Source: Haemonchus contortus (Eukaryota > Nematoda > Chromadorea > Rhabditida > Trichostrongylidae). Taken from it: DNA of 64,000 nt. Shown piece after piece: positions 53,411-63,685 of the stretch. The DNA is taken from positions 473,369-537,368 of the forward strand of contig LS997563.1 in the NCBI GenBank assembly GCA_000469685.2. The letters run 5' to 3'. Numbering within the stretch: position 1 is the stretch's first letter; each line of letters begins with the position of its first letter. Position numbers and translations under genes: made by a program. The notes under the pieces were generated by a model that was not told where the DNA came from, made no database searches, and worked only from the letters and a program-made list of their open reading frames with translations.

Positions 53411-54362
53411 AGAAGCGACCCTATTAAAGATGGAATATCACACTCGCCCGAGTAACCCTTTCCAGAGCTACGGCTTCCACGCCTCATCACGATCGAGTCC
53501 GGACAAGACACTTCCTTATAAGCATAAGAAAATGAAACCCTGCCCTTGCTTCCATAGCAACGATCACATCCCCAATGCATGTGTTGCATTCCCTACACCT
53601 CAAGAACGAAGCCGTCTCGTCAAGCAACTACGCTTGTGCTACAACTTCCTCTCTAACCAACATTCGTCGAAGGAATGTACATCGAAGCAGTCTTGTAAAT
53701 CGTGCGCGAAACGCCACCGCTTATCCCTCTGCTTATCGAATCAAGAAAGAATGCCTTTACAAGGTAAAATCCTATCTCCACCTAACCAGTTTACGATTCA
53801 ATCCCACCAACAAATCTCTGCTGCTGCTACGAATGAAACTCACGTTGATAGTTCCTCGGAAGAAAACAACATGATGCATATCTCCCCTACGCCCACTCAC
53901 CTAACCTCCCACAATCTCGAAATCTCCTCGGTTGAACCCACACCAGCTACGCTGATGTGTACTACTGTTCGTCTGTTCAACTCTTCCAATACTTTCAAAG
54001 ATACCTTTGTGACGGCACTTTTCGACTCAGGCTCCAGCCGATCGTATATCACAGACGAAGTGGCCGAACTTCTTGAACTTCCGAATATTTCATTCGAGGA
54101 CATTTCTGTCTCCACTTTCGGGACAACAGCTCCTTCGAAGCTCAGATCTCGCAATCATGTCGTCGGCATTAGCACAGAGAAGGGTGAAAGGCAGCTCCAC
54201 GTCAAGTCCTTGCCTAATTTGACTGGGCATTTATGTCATGCTACCCACACACATGACATTAAGAGCAACGACATCACCATATCATCTTCTAAGCCGTCAA
54301 TTTTGATAGGGAATGACTACCTCTGGGACATAATTTTATCAGATGGCTTCCACTATGAATAG
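53388..54362 (+). CDS. Zinc knuckles and aspartic protease frame of the LTR element
   Basis: 324 codons opening without ATG inside the gag end. Cysteine/histidine groups: C52-C54-H56/H60-C65, C84/H92/C97 and C103-C106-H110-C115 (SCKSCAKRHRLSLC). The protease site is ALFDSGSSRSY with D213 in a canonical DSG. It ends LIGNDYLWDIIL, the usual protease end in BEL/Pao proteins, followed by a stop instead of RT. The open frame is intact over its length, which suggests selection or youth for gag and protease even though pol is gone. Confidence 0.82.
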   Translation: MLTDIVRKEATLLKMEYHTRPSNPFQSYGFHASSRSSPDKTLPYKHKKMKPCPCFHSNDHIPNACVAFPTPQERSRLVKQLRLCYNFLSNQHSSKECTSKQSCKSCAKRHRLSLCLSNQERMPLQGKILSPPNQFTIQSHQQISAAATNETHVDSSSEENNMMHISPTPTHLTSHNLEISSVEPTPATLMCTTVRLFNSSNTFKDTFVTALFDSGSSRSYITDEVAELLELPNISFEDISVSTFGTTAPSKLRSRNHVVGISTEKGERQLHVKSLPNLTGHLCHATHTHDIKSNDITISSSKPSILIGNDYLWDIILSDGFHYE

Positions 54363-55419
54363 CTCTCAAGCGGATATCATTTACTTCACACCACAGTCGG
54401 CAATGTCCTCGTGGGTAGTGCACACAACTTCAAAGGTATCTCAACATGCAGAACCAAATTAACTCCAATAAACAGAACCCTTCCTGAGAGGGCGCAGCGG
54501 CAGGTTTCTAACAATAAGATACCTTCGAATGAAACGCCGACTCTACCAGCTAGTGCTGTTACACTCCATGGACCATCGGCTTCCCAGTAGGGGTGGCGTC
54601 CAGCACTGCAGGTTTTCACGGGCCGTCGGGAGGCTCAGTAAATTCAACAGCCTCCGCCTCGACTTCCAGAACCAACTCAACCTCGAAATCGAGAACCATC
54701 TCGGCCTCGAAACATCACCACAACTGGCAACAGCTCGTAGTCAAACAACATCAACCAAAACCGCACAACTGGCGACAAAGCTGTCGGGGGAGAAGAAATC
54801 GCAAAAACTCAAGACCGACGAGTTCCTCCATGAGCCTGCAAGCGATCATCAAAAGCAATCCGCATTACCTCCATCCCATTCAGGAGCAAATCCCCGTACT
54901 GAAAGAAAGAAGATATTCTCTTTTCAAAGCTTATGGTTGTTAGATTCCACTCAACAGCCCCAGGATCGAGATAGTTCCCAAACTGCGCGAGTAAGGCCAC
55001 TTCTGGATGCACGAGTCAGGGTAGGATCGAGACCACCGTGACCAGTCGGCCAATCATCGGTCCCAATCTCCTGCGTGCGTAGCCATTAACGATTCGGTGT
55101 CACCAACTCCAGTAATGACAACTGCAGCAGAAATTCCAATGTCGCCAATACCCGACCAACACAGCTACCGAAGAGCCAATGTCACCCACCAGTGGAGTCG
55201 GCACGGCTGAAGGAATTTCGACGGTGCCGAGAGGAGTGTTACAAATGCTGCAAGTGTTTTTGGACTGCCACAACAAACAACACTTCGAACTGAATAGAAG
55301 GTTGTCGACTGTGATACAAGCAATCTCAAACTATTGGTGCTTTTGTATTGTTGCTTATTTTCGTTCTCCGACGAGATGTAATTTATCTTGATCTCGTTTG
55401 TTGTCCTGTTGGGAGTTTC
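54363..55419 (+). other. Non-coding interior of the LTR element
   Basis: About 1 kb where RT, RNase H and integrase should be. It is rich in CAAC/CTCGAAA words and has open frames (for example 54529-55041) with Ser/Thr/Gln/Lys-rich products that match no pol domain. A short frame at 55179-55391 is also unassigned. The 3' end just before the LTR (TTGGGAG) may serve as the polypurine tract. Confidence 0.5.
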
Positions 55420-55657
55420 TGTACCGAACAGAAACTCAACCTTCCTTAATTACACCGATGAGTTCTGATATAGTATCACAATGTTTATAGTGTTGTGCTA
55501 CAAAACATGTTGCCTATATAAACTCTACGTGGCTCCTTCTCTTCACTCCTTTTCGACCAACTCCTTTTCGTCATCGATCTTCTCTTTGTTCGTCGGTCCA
55601 GTGACCAATTGCAAGACTGTTTGTGTTCCAACGGAATAAAGGATCTCAGTACGATCA
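55420..55657 (+). repeat. 3' LTR of the gag-protease element
   Basis: 238-bp partner of 52483-52720, followed by the duplicated TACAC. Confidence 0.9.
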
Positions 55658-55662
55658 TACAC

Positions 55663-56101
55663 CTGTCACCTACCATTAGTTTTCCCATCTTGCCGCCTAC
55701 ATCTCTGCCAAATTTGAGCGATGCGGGTCCAGTTTGACTGTTTTGAGGAAGCCCCGTTCCCAGTGGGCGGAGTCTACACCTGTCACTACCTTTAGCTTTC
55801 CCATCTTGCCGCCTGCATCTCTGCCAAATTTGAATACTCTAGGCCCAGGATAACAGGAGTTACGGAATTCCGCTCAACTACAGTCTCTGCGCACACCCCG
55901 CCCCTAGTGGGACGCTCCGCCCCTGGTGGGCGGAGCTAGCTTGAGTCACGTGTAGCCAAGGAGTTCGGCTCATTACCCACTTGTTCCGACCTGTCTGAGC
56001 TCTTCCACTTGATCTCCAAACGGCACCATATAAGGTAGTCTTACAGACAAACAGACAGAAAAACAGACAGACTGACGTTTGCGGTTTATATATAGTAAGG
56101 A
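55663..56101 (-). mobile_element. Helitron 5' end with minisatellite units, minus strand
   Basis: On the minus strand the terminus TCCTTACTATATATAAACC starts at 56101 after an A, followed by a GTCTGTCT-rich tract and then minisatellite units to 55663. It continues beyond the LTR element as 52482-52220. Two units carry the GTGGGCGGAGTCTACACCTG words used above to show the LTR target site. Confidence 0.65.
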
Positions 56102-56445
56102 TGACATCAGTATATGGGTTAAGGTGGTAGCAATCACGACAGTTAGGTGTAAGGAAATCGCTAGATTTCTATGTGGATGGGGCAGGTGGCCTTCTTATTT
56201 TCGAAGTGAAGATAGAGGGTTTATAATTCTTCAGTTTGTAGAGACCTCTACATCACTCGAAAACGATGGAAGTAGAGTAGGAGTCGTAACTCTATTCCTA
56301 TTGCGGTGGTTCAATCTTCAATCTTCTTCAAATTAAAATTGAGAAACGTACTTTTGTTCCTGAAAATAAGAATGAACACGTGCAAGCGGCATTCAATGTG
56401 CAAAAATGCAGGAACTATAGAAAATATATCACTCGCAACTTTGTT
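56102..56445. other. No gene recognised
   Basis: Unassigned sequence between the Helitron terminus and the paralogous segment. Confidence 0.35.
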
Positions 56446-56820
56446 TTATTCTGCTGTTGCTCTATTCTACTGGTTATCTATTCAAACTCTGGTTTTTGAT
56501 TCTGCAGTCGTACTGATTGATCCTGTTCATTTCATTCTGCTCTTTCTTCGTTAGTGATTTTTTTGTTTCTTTTCATATTTAAGATCATGTGCATGCATTC
56601 TGTTACATCTCGGTTAGCGACTATTTCTTTAAGTGCTTCATATGTTGACTTTCTTTTACCTATCCCTTCAGTTCTCTCCTAATTACCTCTGAATGGCATG
56701 ACTCAATTGTGGGAGGACTATATGGTTCTACCCCTTCCCATTTTTATACTGCTTTAGAGGCGAATTCACAGCTCCCAATAATGTCCATTATTTTGTCTAT
56801 CAACACTAACGAGTAGTTTT
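56446..56820 (+). repeat. Paralogous segment with empty TTAA site
   Basis: This segment matches the reverse complement of 59830-59645 followed by 58541-58362, in one continuous run. The junction in this copy is TTTCTTTAAGTGCTTC with TTAA at 56629-56632; in the other copy the same TTAA is duplicated around the element at 58542-59644. A shorter related piece is at about 57045-57140 (TTGAATTGTGGGAGAACCTT). The family is unknown. Confidence 0.8.
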
Positions 56821-57267
56821 TGTCAACCTCGCCAATTATATTCAATTGCTTTCACAAATTCTTCTGCTTCAACAATTTAATTCACTGGTACCATTAACAA
56901 TTATTCACAACACATTAATTCAACAATATGGAATATTTCGGCGACAAATTTTCATTTCTCATGGCGCCGGCTGCATATACTTCGACTTCGCAATCTACTT
57001 CACCTGCTACTAAATTCTAGAAGAGTTTGAGTGCGCTAATTGCTTGAAATACTCTTTTTTTACAACCTAATAGACCATCATAGAGTTGAATTGTGGGAGA
57101 ACCTTCTACTCTTTTTCACTTTGATGTTAGTACGGACAAGAGTTCATCTCAACAGGTCTTTTCTCGTTAGTTTCCTGGATTGTTTTTGCATCCTCTTCCG
57201 CTCTCTTCGCTCTTTCTTTCGCCTCTAAAGTTACTTCATATGATCTAATCTGAGGCTCAAGTCTAGG

Positions 57268-57929
57268 TTAAAGACGCGGTTCACGATAAAAAATGGTTAC
57301 TTAGTTCTTCCCTTAGAAATACTCAGTGGCTCCCATGGGTGGTAGAAGGGTCCCTCTCGCTCCCATAATCTCGACGGTCAGGGCATAGTGAAGCCCTGTT
57401 GCTGTCCTGTTTCGCTTTCCCGCCTCTCGATCGATGTCACGTTAGGTGAGTGTCGAGACAATACAGATTGCGAATATTCGTTCTAGGACCCATACACAAT
57501 CGCCGAGTGATGAGGCAATGTTTTCTCCCATTCTTTTTACTTCGTTATTCTTTTCGCTGCCGCGATCCCTTTTTGCTTTCCTACCCCAAAAAGCTGAAAA
57601 AGGTGAGCCGTTTTTGCTGTGACTAGGTTTTTTCTGTTTACTTATGCTTATAAGCGGATGAGTTTTTGCCTACCTATTCAGATATTTGCACCAGGACCCA
57701 TACGTATGCAATGAGGCGCTGTGCGTAGCTCGTTCAAACGCTCCACTCTTCTTCATTCCCCTGGTCTCATTCTCGTCCAGCCCCTTTTTTGAAGCTTTTT
57801 TTCACTTCGGAAACACCGATCCACGCTGTTACTTCGCCTCCGTCGCACTTCTATTTTCCATCCAATCTTCCATTTTTCGTCATACCCAAAAATGTGTTAC
57901 CCAGAATTATCGTAAACTGTGCCTTTGAA
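57268..57929 (+). mobile_element. GTTCACGATAA-family MITE-like element
   Basis: Ends TTAAAGACGCGGTTCACGATAA and AATTATCGTAAACTGTGCCTTTGAA. The body is collinear with 5388-6250 (without its nested hairpin) and with 49114-49755. Same orientation as those copies. Confidence 0.7.
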
Positions 57930-58361
57930 TAGATACTTCACATCACATAATTAAAGAGAGCTCGAGTTCGAAAAGAAATGAAGTGGCATACGCAATCCTT
58001 AGAGGATATAGGAGTGGATCCGAGAGAATTTTATTTTGCTCGATTTGTTTCGAGAAGACATGGATCATAAGAAACAGATGCCAGCGAGACACAGTGGATG
58101 CGATGCGCGCAGGGGCTCATGCAGTGTGTGCGCGAGGTGTGCAATGTTAAACTGTAGAGCCTACGAGAAAGGAATATCCAGTATCTATGTCTAGTATGGG
58201 TTAAGATTACGAGGTTCAATGTAATGCAATTAGGGGTCAAGATGTATGAGACATGAAAAATTATCGCTGAGTTTTTACATATTCTAGAACTAGTGACGTT
58301 GTTGTAATTGTAAATAGTTACTGAATAAATAGTTCGACATAAACGGCATAGACGCGGCGAA
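57930..58361. other. No gene recognised
   Basis: Unassigned sequence, no repeat match seen. Confidence 0.35.
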
Positions 58362-58541
58362 ATCTACTCGTTGCTGAGTTGAGAGACAAAATAATGGGCA
58401 TTATCGGAGGCTGTGAAATCGCCTCTGAAGCAGCATAAAAATGAAAAGGGTAGAATCATATAAGTTCTCCCACAATTCAGTCATATGAGATATGAGAATC
58501 CAAGAGATAAGTAAAAGAAAGTCAACATATGAAGAACTTAA

Positions 58542-59644
58542 TCCATTGAAGACAGCACGCGTTTTGGATTTTTCGGCCGCGTGGGACATGAGTGTTTTGG
58601 CGGGCGCGGCCAGCTTGACGCGCATGCGCGTCAAGATGTCCCACGAGGTGCACTTTTTGGAAGTCAAAGCTGAAAGGCAACATCAAAAGTGTATTATGTT
58701 GGTGAATGAAAAAAGTTGTCGACAGGGTGGCGTTCTGCTTGTCTGCCCCCTCTTAGCCATATAGAAACAGCTTTGATGCACTTCAAGAGCAAAGACAGGA
58801 AATTGTCACTTAGAGGCCTAGAAGGCTGTAGGAAAGGGAAAACTGGGGGTAGCAAGAAATTCTGCTTGCTATTAGTGAAACCTGGAATATGTGAATTTCC
58901 ACTGCTTCGCTAAGACAGTGCAGACAAGTCGTGCGTCACATAGTCGCCTGACCAATTGCAAATTCTTATAACATCAACGACAAGGAACATCTCGGAAGCA
59001 ACACCTATAAAATGGTTAGAGTTGTAAACACTTGGAAGCTGTACAAAGATGTGTATCAGGATTAATGACTTCAAACTAGAAGTGGTCCAATCTCTGCTAA
59101 ATGCTGATTATGGCTACACTCCGAGTCATCATTGTCAATCAATGCAACATGTGTTGGAGGAGGTACCTAGAGGTCTAAAAGGAATCAACAGGATGAGGAG
59201 TGCAGAGTTTACGCAGCAATGTCCAAAGAGCAAGGATTTGCTAGGGTATTTAAGAAAACAAAAAGGGTCAACACACGTTGCAGTAGATTCAGAGAATCAT
59301 TTTGCATTGATTGTTTCAATAAAAAACACAAGTCTTGTAGCGTAGAAACATAATCTTTTGAAGTTGTTGGCCTTGTTACTAGATACTTACAACTGATTCT
59401 ATGTTTTTTTATGTATTTGTTCTGAAAAAGGAGTCAAAGTTCAGTTTTAGGTGGAAACTTTTACCAGGTTTGGAAAAACTTAGCTGGTGTAAACCATATT
59501 TGCTCCGATCATGGACCACGATGTTTGTAGAAGTACTAACGTTTTGTCTATTGAATAAACACAAAAAAATTGTAAAAAGTTGCGATCTGGCAAAAAAGGA
59601 GTGGTGACAAAACCTTGACGCGCATGCGCGTCATCGTCAATGGG
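58542..59644 (+). mobile_element. piggyBac-like non-autonomous element, copy 2
   Basis: 1103 bp, beginning TCCATTGAAGACAG and ending CATCGTCAATGGG, between TTAA at 58538-58541 and 59645-59648. Subterminal palindromes as in copy 1 lie at 58615-58634 and 59615-59633 (one base short). The interior matches 20518-21446, including the transposase tail (HVLEEVPRGLKGINRMR at about 59142, then frame-shifted). It lies in the paralogous segment whose empty form is at 56446-56820. Confidence 0.88.
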
Positions 59645-59830
59645 TTAAAGAAATGGAGTCAAAACCGACATTTAACAGAATACGTGCACACAACCTGTGA
59701 TAAGTACAAAAAAATCACTAACCAAGAAAGAGCGGAATGAAATGGACAGGATCAATCAGTACACCGGCAGAATACGAGTTTCAAAAGCCACAGTTTGAAT
59801 AGATAACCAGTAGAATAGAGTATCTGCAGA

Positions 59831-60413
59831 GTAGACCGGTTAGCACCGGGTGTCCAGTAAAGCGGCAGCAGAATCTGGCACAGATCAAAAGCTAGTGTCA
59901 GCACAGAATCTTGCAGAATAGAACAGTCATCAGATCATGGCAGAATAGGGTGGGAAGTAGAAAAACAAGAGGGTTGGTCGCATTCATCGCGTTGAGAGAT
60001 AGCTGTTACTGGTCCCGCAACAAATTGCTTGATTTTACGTGGACAGTTGTCGCGAAAAATTGATAAATGTCGCGCGCAACTCGTCTGCCAATTTTTAGGG
60101 TGTAGATTTAGCTGCGAGTCCTAAAACAGTTTCCCTGAGAACGAAACAAAGGAAACGGTCGGTGTCGTGGGTCCCGCAACGATCTGAATTCAAATAATGG
60201 GCAGCTTACCAAGAAACTCGCCCGGCGTGTTTTTTAGGGTGTAGATTTAGGCGACAGCTCTCCGGCTTTCTTTGATCTTGATGTTGTGATGATGATGATG
60301 ATCTTGTCGGCCAATGATGTTATCTTGAAACACTGCCAAAAGTCAACTAATCTGCAATAGGCTTTACGACCGTGCATGTCCTACGGATAACTGCGTCGTT
60401 TGTCCATTAGGAA
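59831..60413. repeat. Direct repeat of a CCCGCAAC...TTTTTAGGGTGTAGATTTAG unit
   Basis: GGTCCCGCAAC followed by TTTTTAGGGTGTAGATTTAG occurs twice, at about 60011-60112 and 60170-60251, with partial similarity between. The rest of the interval is unassigned; (GAT)n is at about 60286-60302. Confidence 0.5.
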
Positions 60414-60566
60414 TGACGGCTGACGTAAAACAAATTAGTTCGTATGTAAGAAACTTACGTATGCTGCATTTTATTTCACGGCCAGAACCCGACCGTAAAG
60501 AATCTGACTGTGAAATGAAATGCGACAGACGTGGATTTCTTAAATACGAACTAACTCGTCAGCCGG
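60414..60566. repeat. Hairpin inverted repeat
   Basis: GACGGCTGACG..AAATTAGTTCGTATGTAAGAAA at the left is inverted at the right (TTTCTTAAATACGAACTAACTCG..CGTCAGCCGGC). The sequence just to the right (GGCCGGCGAACTATGAAAGC) recurs near 2388. Confidence 0.6.
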
Positions 60567-60711
60567 CGCACCGGCCGGCGAACTATGAAAGCAGGCAGTG
60601 CTATTCTGATTTTTCGTTTCTGTGCACACAGCGAAGGACGGTTTGTTGGTGTTACCTACTTACACACCGGTAGCAGTGTGCACTTGCGTACTAATGGCAG
60701 CTGCAGTAACT

Positions 60712-60980
60712 GGGTATGTGTCAAGTCGTGCGTCCGAGGTAGCGCGCGGCAAATTGCGCGGCGAAGTTCGCGACGCTTTGAGCGACTTCAGCGTCTATCA
60801 TTGGGGCCCAAATTTGAAGTAAAGTAGATTAAAAGGATAATTTTACCCTGCTTAATTAGTCTACTTCGAGTTTGTGCCCCGAAGATTGGCGTCAGAGTCG
60901 TTCAAATCGTCACGAACTCCGCCGCGCAATTTGCCGCGCGCGTACTCGGACGCACGACTTGACCGTCCCCGCCGTAACTG
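60712..60980. mobile_element. GC-rich hairpin MITE, copy 2
   Basis: Arms TCAAGTCGTGCGTCCGAG and its inverse, then GCGCGCGGCAAATTGCGCGG and its inverse, ending GACCGTCCCCGCC. Same plan as 5731-5992 and 62995-63257, with the central TAAAGTAGATTA/TAGTCTACTT pair. Confidence 0.7.
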
Positions 60981-61086
60981 TACGCTTACTTTTATTCAAT
61001 CTTGAGGGCTAATGGTTGTTGATTTCGTGTGTTTGAGGGTTTGTTTTAGTTGATCAGCTCAGCTCTTGATTCGATGAGACCTAATG

Positions 61087-61582
61087 GTTGCTAAGTGGGT
61101 TGGGAGGGGCCACGCGGCGGCGCGACGCCTTTTCATGTCTGCGCTCTCTCTGGCGAGATAGTCGTACTGGGCCTAAGTCTGGAAGGGGTGGTGAGGTTTT
61201 ACTGAAGTGTTTCGTGATTCAAAACAAATTACCTCTTAGCACATGTTATATGCTCGCATATTATGGATACTCTTCTTCTGAGCCGATAAAACCCTATTTT
61301 CAAGAAGAGGATGGGCTCCGGGTTGGGTGAGATGGTTATCTCGTGCAAAAAGCTGAGATGAGATAAAAGCTGAACGTCCAATTGGCACATCCACCCCGGA
61401 GCCCCTCCCTTCCTAAAATTAGGTGAAAAATACGCAGTTATAACATAAAAGAACTATGAAACGTCTCTAAACACCACTACGGGCTCGCCTACCCCTCCTT
61501 GTCTACTATCTCACCGGAGAGGGCGCAGACATGAAAAGGCGCCGCGCCGCCGCTTGCCCCCCCCCCCAACCACTTAGCACCG
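61087..61582. mobile_element. Inverted-repeat MITE with GGTTATCTCGTGC interior
   Basis: Left arm GGTTGCTAAGTGGGTTGGGAGG...GGCGGCGCGACGCCTTTTCATGTCTGCGC is inverted at the right (GCGCAGACATGAAAAGGCGCC...CCAACCACTTAGCACC), about 75 bases. The interior GTGAGATGGTTATCTCGTGC segment recurs at 35830 and 62180. Confidence 0.72.
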
Positions 61583-62595
61583 ACCTAACTATTCTAAAAG
61601 GAGACCTGTCACCTATATCTGCAAGCATGTGGTCCTTGGTCGGAAACTAGCGCTGTTTGCTCTACGCTGTAAAGCTTGCACTAAAGCCGAAACTAGGGTT
61701 AGAATTTTGGATTATTTGGTTTTAGTTGATTTTGGTTCATTTATTTCGATCACTTCTCAACCGGGCTCCATAAAATGAGTATATGCACATTGAGTTCTAC
61801 TTTAAATCATCTCGCATCTCCGCCAACTGGTTGACTGTTGACCAGTCGTTGGCTGTTGTTCGGTCTGAAAGTCTCAGCTGAATTAATATCATTGTATAAT
61901 TCAGAAAATTAGTTGCATTTGGAAATAGGAAAGAAGAGAAGGAAGAGAAATACATTTCAGGCCAGCGACTGGCAAAGTCAAAATCGCCTTCCGAACTTCG
62001 CAACATATTTGATCCCAATATACCTAGCACGCATACAAGTTATTTCATAACTTTCAGCAACGTCTGTATAGCAAGGATGGGAACGGTTCATCTGTACACT
62101 GGTTTGAGGTTGTGGCCAACTGCCAGGAGAAGCGGTTTTTAACGAAATATGAGGAGAGTAGAATTCCCGGGGTGGGTGAGATGGTTACCTCGCGCGAAAG
62201 CTGAACACTTGCCCACCCCGATGATCCTTCCCTCCTTAGGTTTAGTTGAAAAGTGAAAAGTCATGAAAAGTGCAGTGGTGTAATACGGAAGAACAGAATA
62301 TGCCAACACTATTATGTATACCCTCCTCCCCGTTCATCACAATATCGCACCGCTTTCAAGCATAAAAAGTGAAGCCAGAATTCACTAATCACCGACAACT
62401 CAGACACACAACACGTTTTCCACCTATTAATTTACGGCTTTAGTGAAGTCTTACGGCTGCAGAGCAAAACAGCGATACTGATTTCAAGGACTACATGCTT
62501 GCAGATATAGATAAACAGGACTAGTTAAGTCAAATTGGATTAAAGGGTTGAGCTGATCAACTAGAGCAAGTCCTCAAACATGAAATCAACAACAA
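61583..62595. other. Mostly unassigned; one repeat fragment
   Basis: Contains a fragment (62165-62250) of the GGGTGGGTGAGATGGTTAC repeat. No gene is supported. Confidence 0.4.
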
Positions 62596-62633
62596 TCCTA
62601 CTATACATAACGCGCTAAGTGTGTCTGTTGATT

Positions 62634-62734
62634 TGTCTGTCTGTGTGTGTATGTGTATTGTATGTGTATGTGTATGTGCATGTGTATGTGTGTATGTGTA
62701 TGTGTATGTGCATATGTATGTGTATGTGTATGTG
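62634..62734 (+). repeat. TGTGTATG-type microsatellite
   Basis: GTCTGTCTGTGTGTGTATG followed by repeated GTATGTGTAT words, near the Helitron 5' end. In the relatives at 39931 and 56101 the same place is a GTCT array. Confidence 0.9.
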
Positions 62735-62744
62735 TTTGACCCCT

Positions 62745-63520
62745 TTAAAAGTGCGGTCCCATGGACCTAGAGAGTTCAAATTTGGTAGGAGTACCGGCGG
62801 CAGGATGGGAACACTTATGGTGGGTGGCAGGACCAGACTCCGCCCACAGGGGGCGGGGTTTGTGCGAAATAAATGTTTGAGCGGAAAATCATAACTTCTG
62901 ACCCCGTGGACCTAAAGCGCTCGAACTTAGTAGGAGTACAGGCGGCAGGATGAGAACACTTATGGTGAGTGGCGGGACCGAGGTCCGCGCACAGTGGGGG
63001 GTGTGTGTTCATTCGTGCGATTCGAGCTGCGCGCGGCAATTTTCGCGGCGAAATTCATATCGATTCTGACGAATTTAGCGCCTATTATCGGGTCCCAAAT
63101 TCGCAGTAAAGTAGATTAGTAGGATTAGCTGACCATACTGATCTACTCTTCTCCAAGTTTGTGCCCCATAATAGCGCCAGGGCCGTTCGAATGGCCACGA
63201 ACTTGGCCGCGCAATTCGCCGCGCGCAGCTCGAATCGCACGAATGTACCGTCCCCCCACAGTGGGCGGTGCTTGGGCGGAAGCTCATAACACCTGTCCCC
63301 GTGGAACTAGAGCGTCAAAATTCGGCGGGAGCGCAAGCGCCAGAATGGGAACCTTTGCGGTGGGTGTCAGGGCCGGACCCCGTCCTCAGCGGGCAGGGCT
63401 TGCAGAGAAATGTCAAAGTGGACCTTTAGCGACTTGGTAGGAATACAGGAGACAGGATACGTACACTGATGATAGGTTGCAGGACTAAAATCCGCTCCAA
63501 AGGGCAGAGCGTGAAACAAA
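62745..63520 (+). repeat. Helitron minisatellite array, unit about 105-120 bp
   Basis: Units share CCCATGGACCTAGAG, TTCAAATTTGGTAGGAGTAC, GGCGGCAGGATGGGAACAC, GGTGGGTGGCAGGACC and GCCCACAGGGGGCGGGG words. Four to five units can be traced, one of them split by the hairpin MITE. Confidence 0.82.
62995..63257. mobile_element. GC-rich hairpin MITE, copy 3
   Basis: TTCATTCGTGCGATTCGAGC and GCTCGAATCGCACGAATGTA arms, then GCGCGCGGC inversions, ending ACCGTCCCCCC. Inserted in a Helitron minisatellite unit just after a CGCACAGTGGGG word. Confidence 0.75.
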
Positions 63521-63685
63521 ATTATGTTCGTTCAGACTCAGACCGTCGAAACATGAAGACACAAGGAGTTCTCTGAGAACATTGATGGTAGCTAACATCG
63601 TAGACTCAGCCGTGATGAGGTCTCTGAATACTATTTTTCTGAACCAGGCGGCTGCGCACACTATTGCGTGCGCTGTGGGCTCTAG

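Larger units (their letters stand above)
52483..55657 (+). mobile_element. Gag-protease-only LTR retroelement (BEL/Pao-related)
   Basis: LTRs of 238 bp (52483-52720 and 55420-55657) start TGTACCG and end ACGATCA and differ at about 12 positions. The target duplication TACAC is exact (52478-52482 and 55658-55662). A tRNA-Arg-type primer site follows the 5' LTR. Inside are gag and an overlapping knuckle-protease frame, then about 1 kb with no RT, RNase H or integrase. It resembles the non-autonomous class that keeps gag but needs pol from another element. It is inserted between two minisatellite units. LTR divergence of about 5% makes it older than the element at 14067. Confidence 0.9.
62596..63685 (+). 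mobile_element. Complete non-autonomous Helitron
   Basis: Starts TCCTACTATACATAACGCGC after an A (62595) and ends with a hairpin (GCGCAC 63654-63659, GTGCGC 63668-63673), an 8-base spacer, and CTAG (63682-63685) followed by T. These are the four defining Helitron signals: 5' TC, 3' hairpin, CTRR and insertion between A and T. It carries a TGTGTATG-type microsatellite, then tandem units of about 105-120 bp, and no Rep-helicase. A hairpin MITE (62995-63257) is nested in the array. Movement would depend on an autonomous relative such as the source of the helicase relic at 41.6-42.8 kb. Confidence 0.8.

Noticed and set aside
51222..56101. One Helitron running from 56101 to a CTGG end at 51222
   Set aside because: The 3' hairpin and 5' terminus are both plausible, but the sequence between 52215 and 51720 does not match the other Helitron copy, so I could not show that they belong together.
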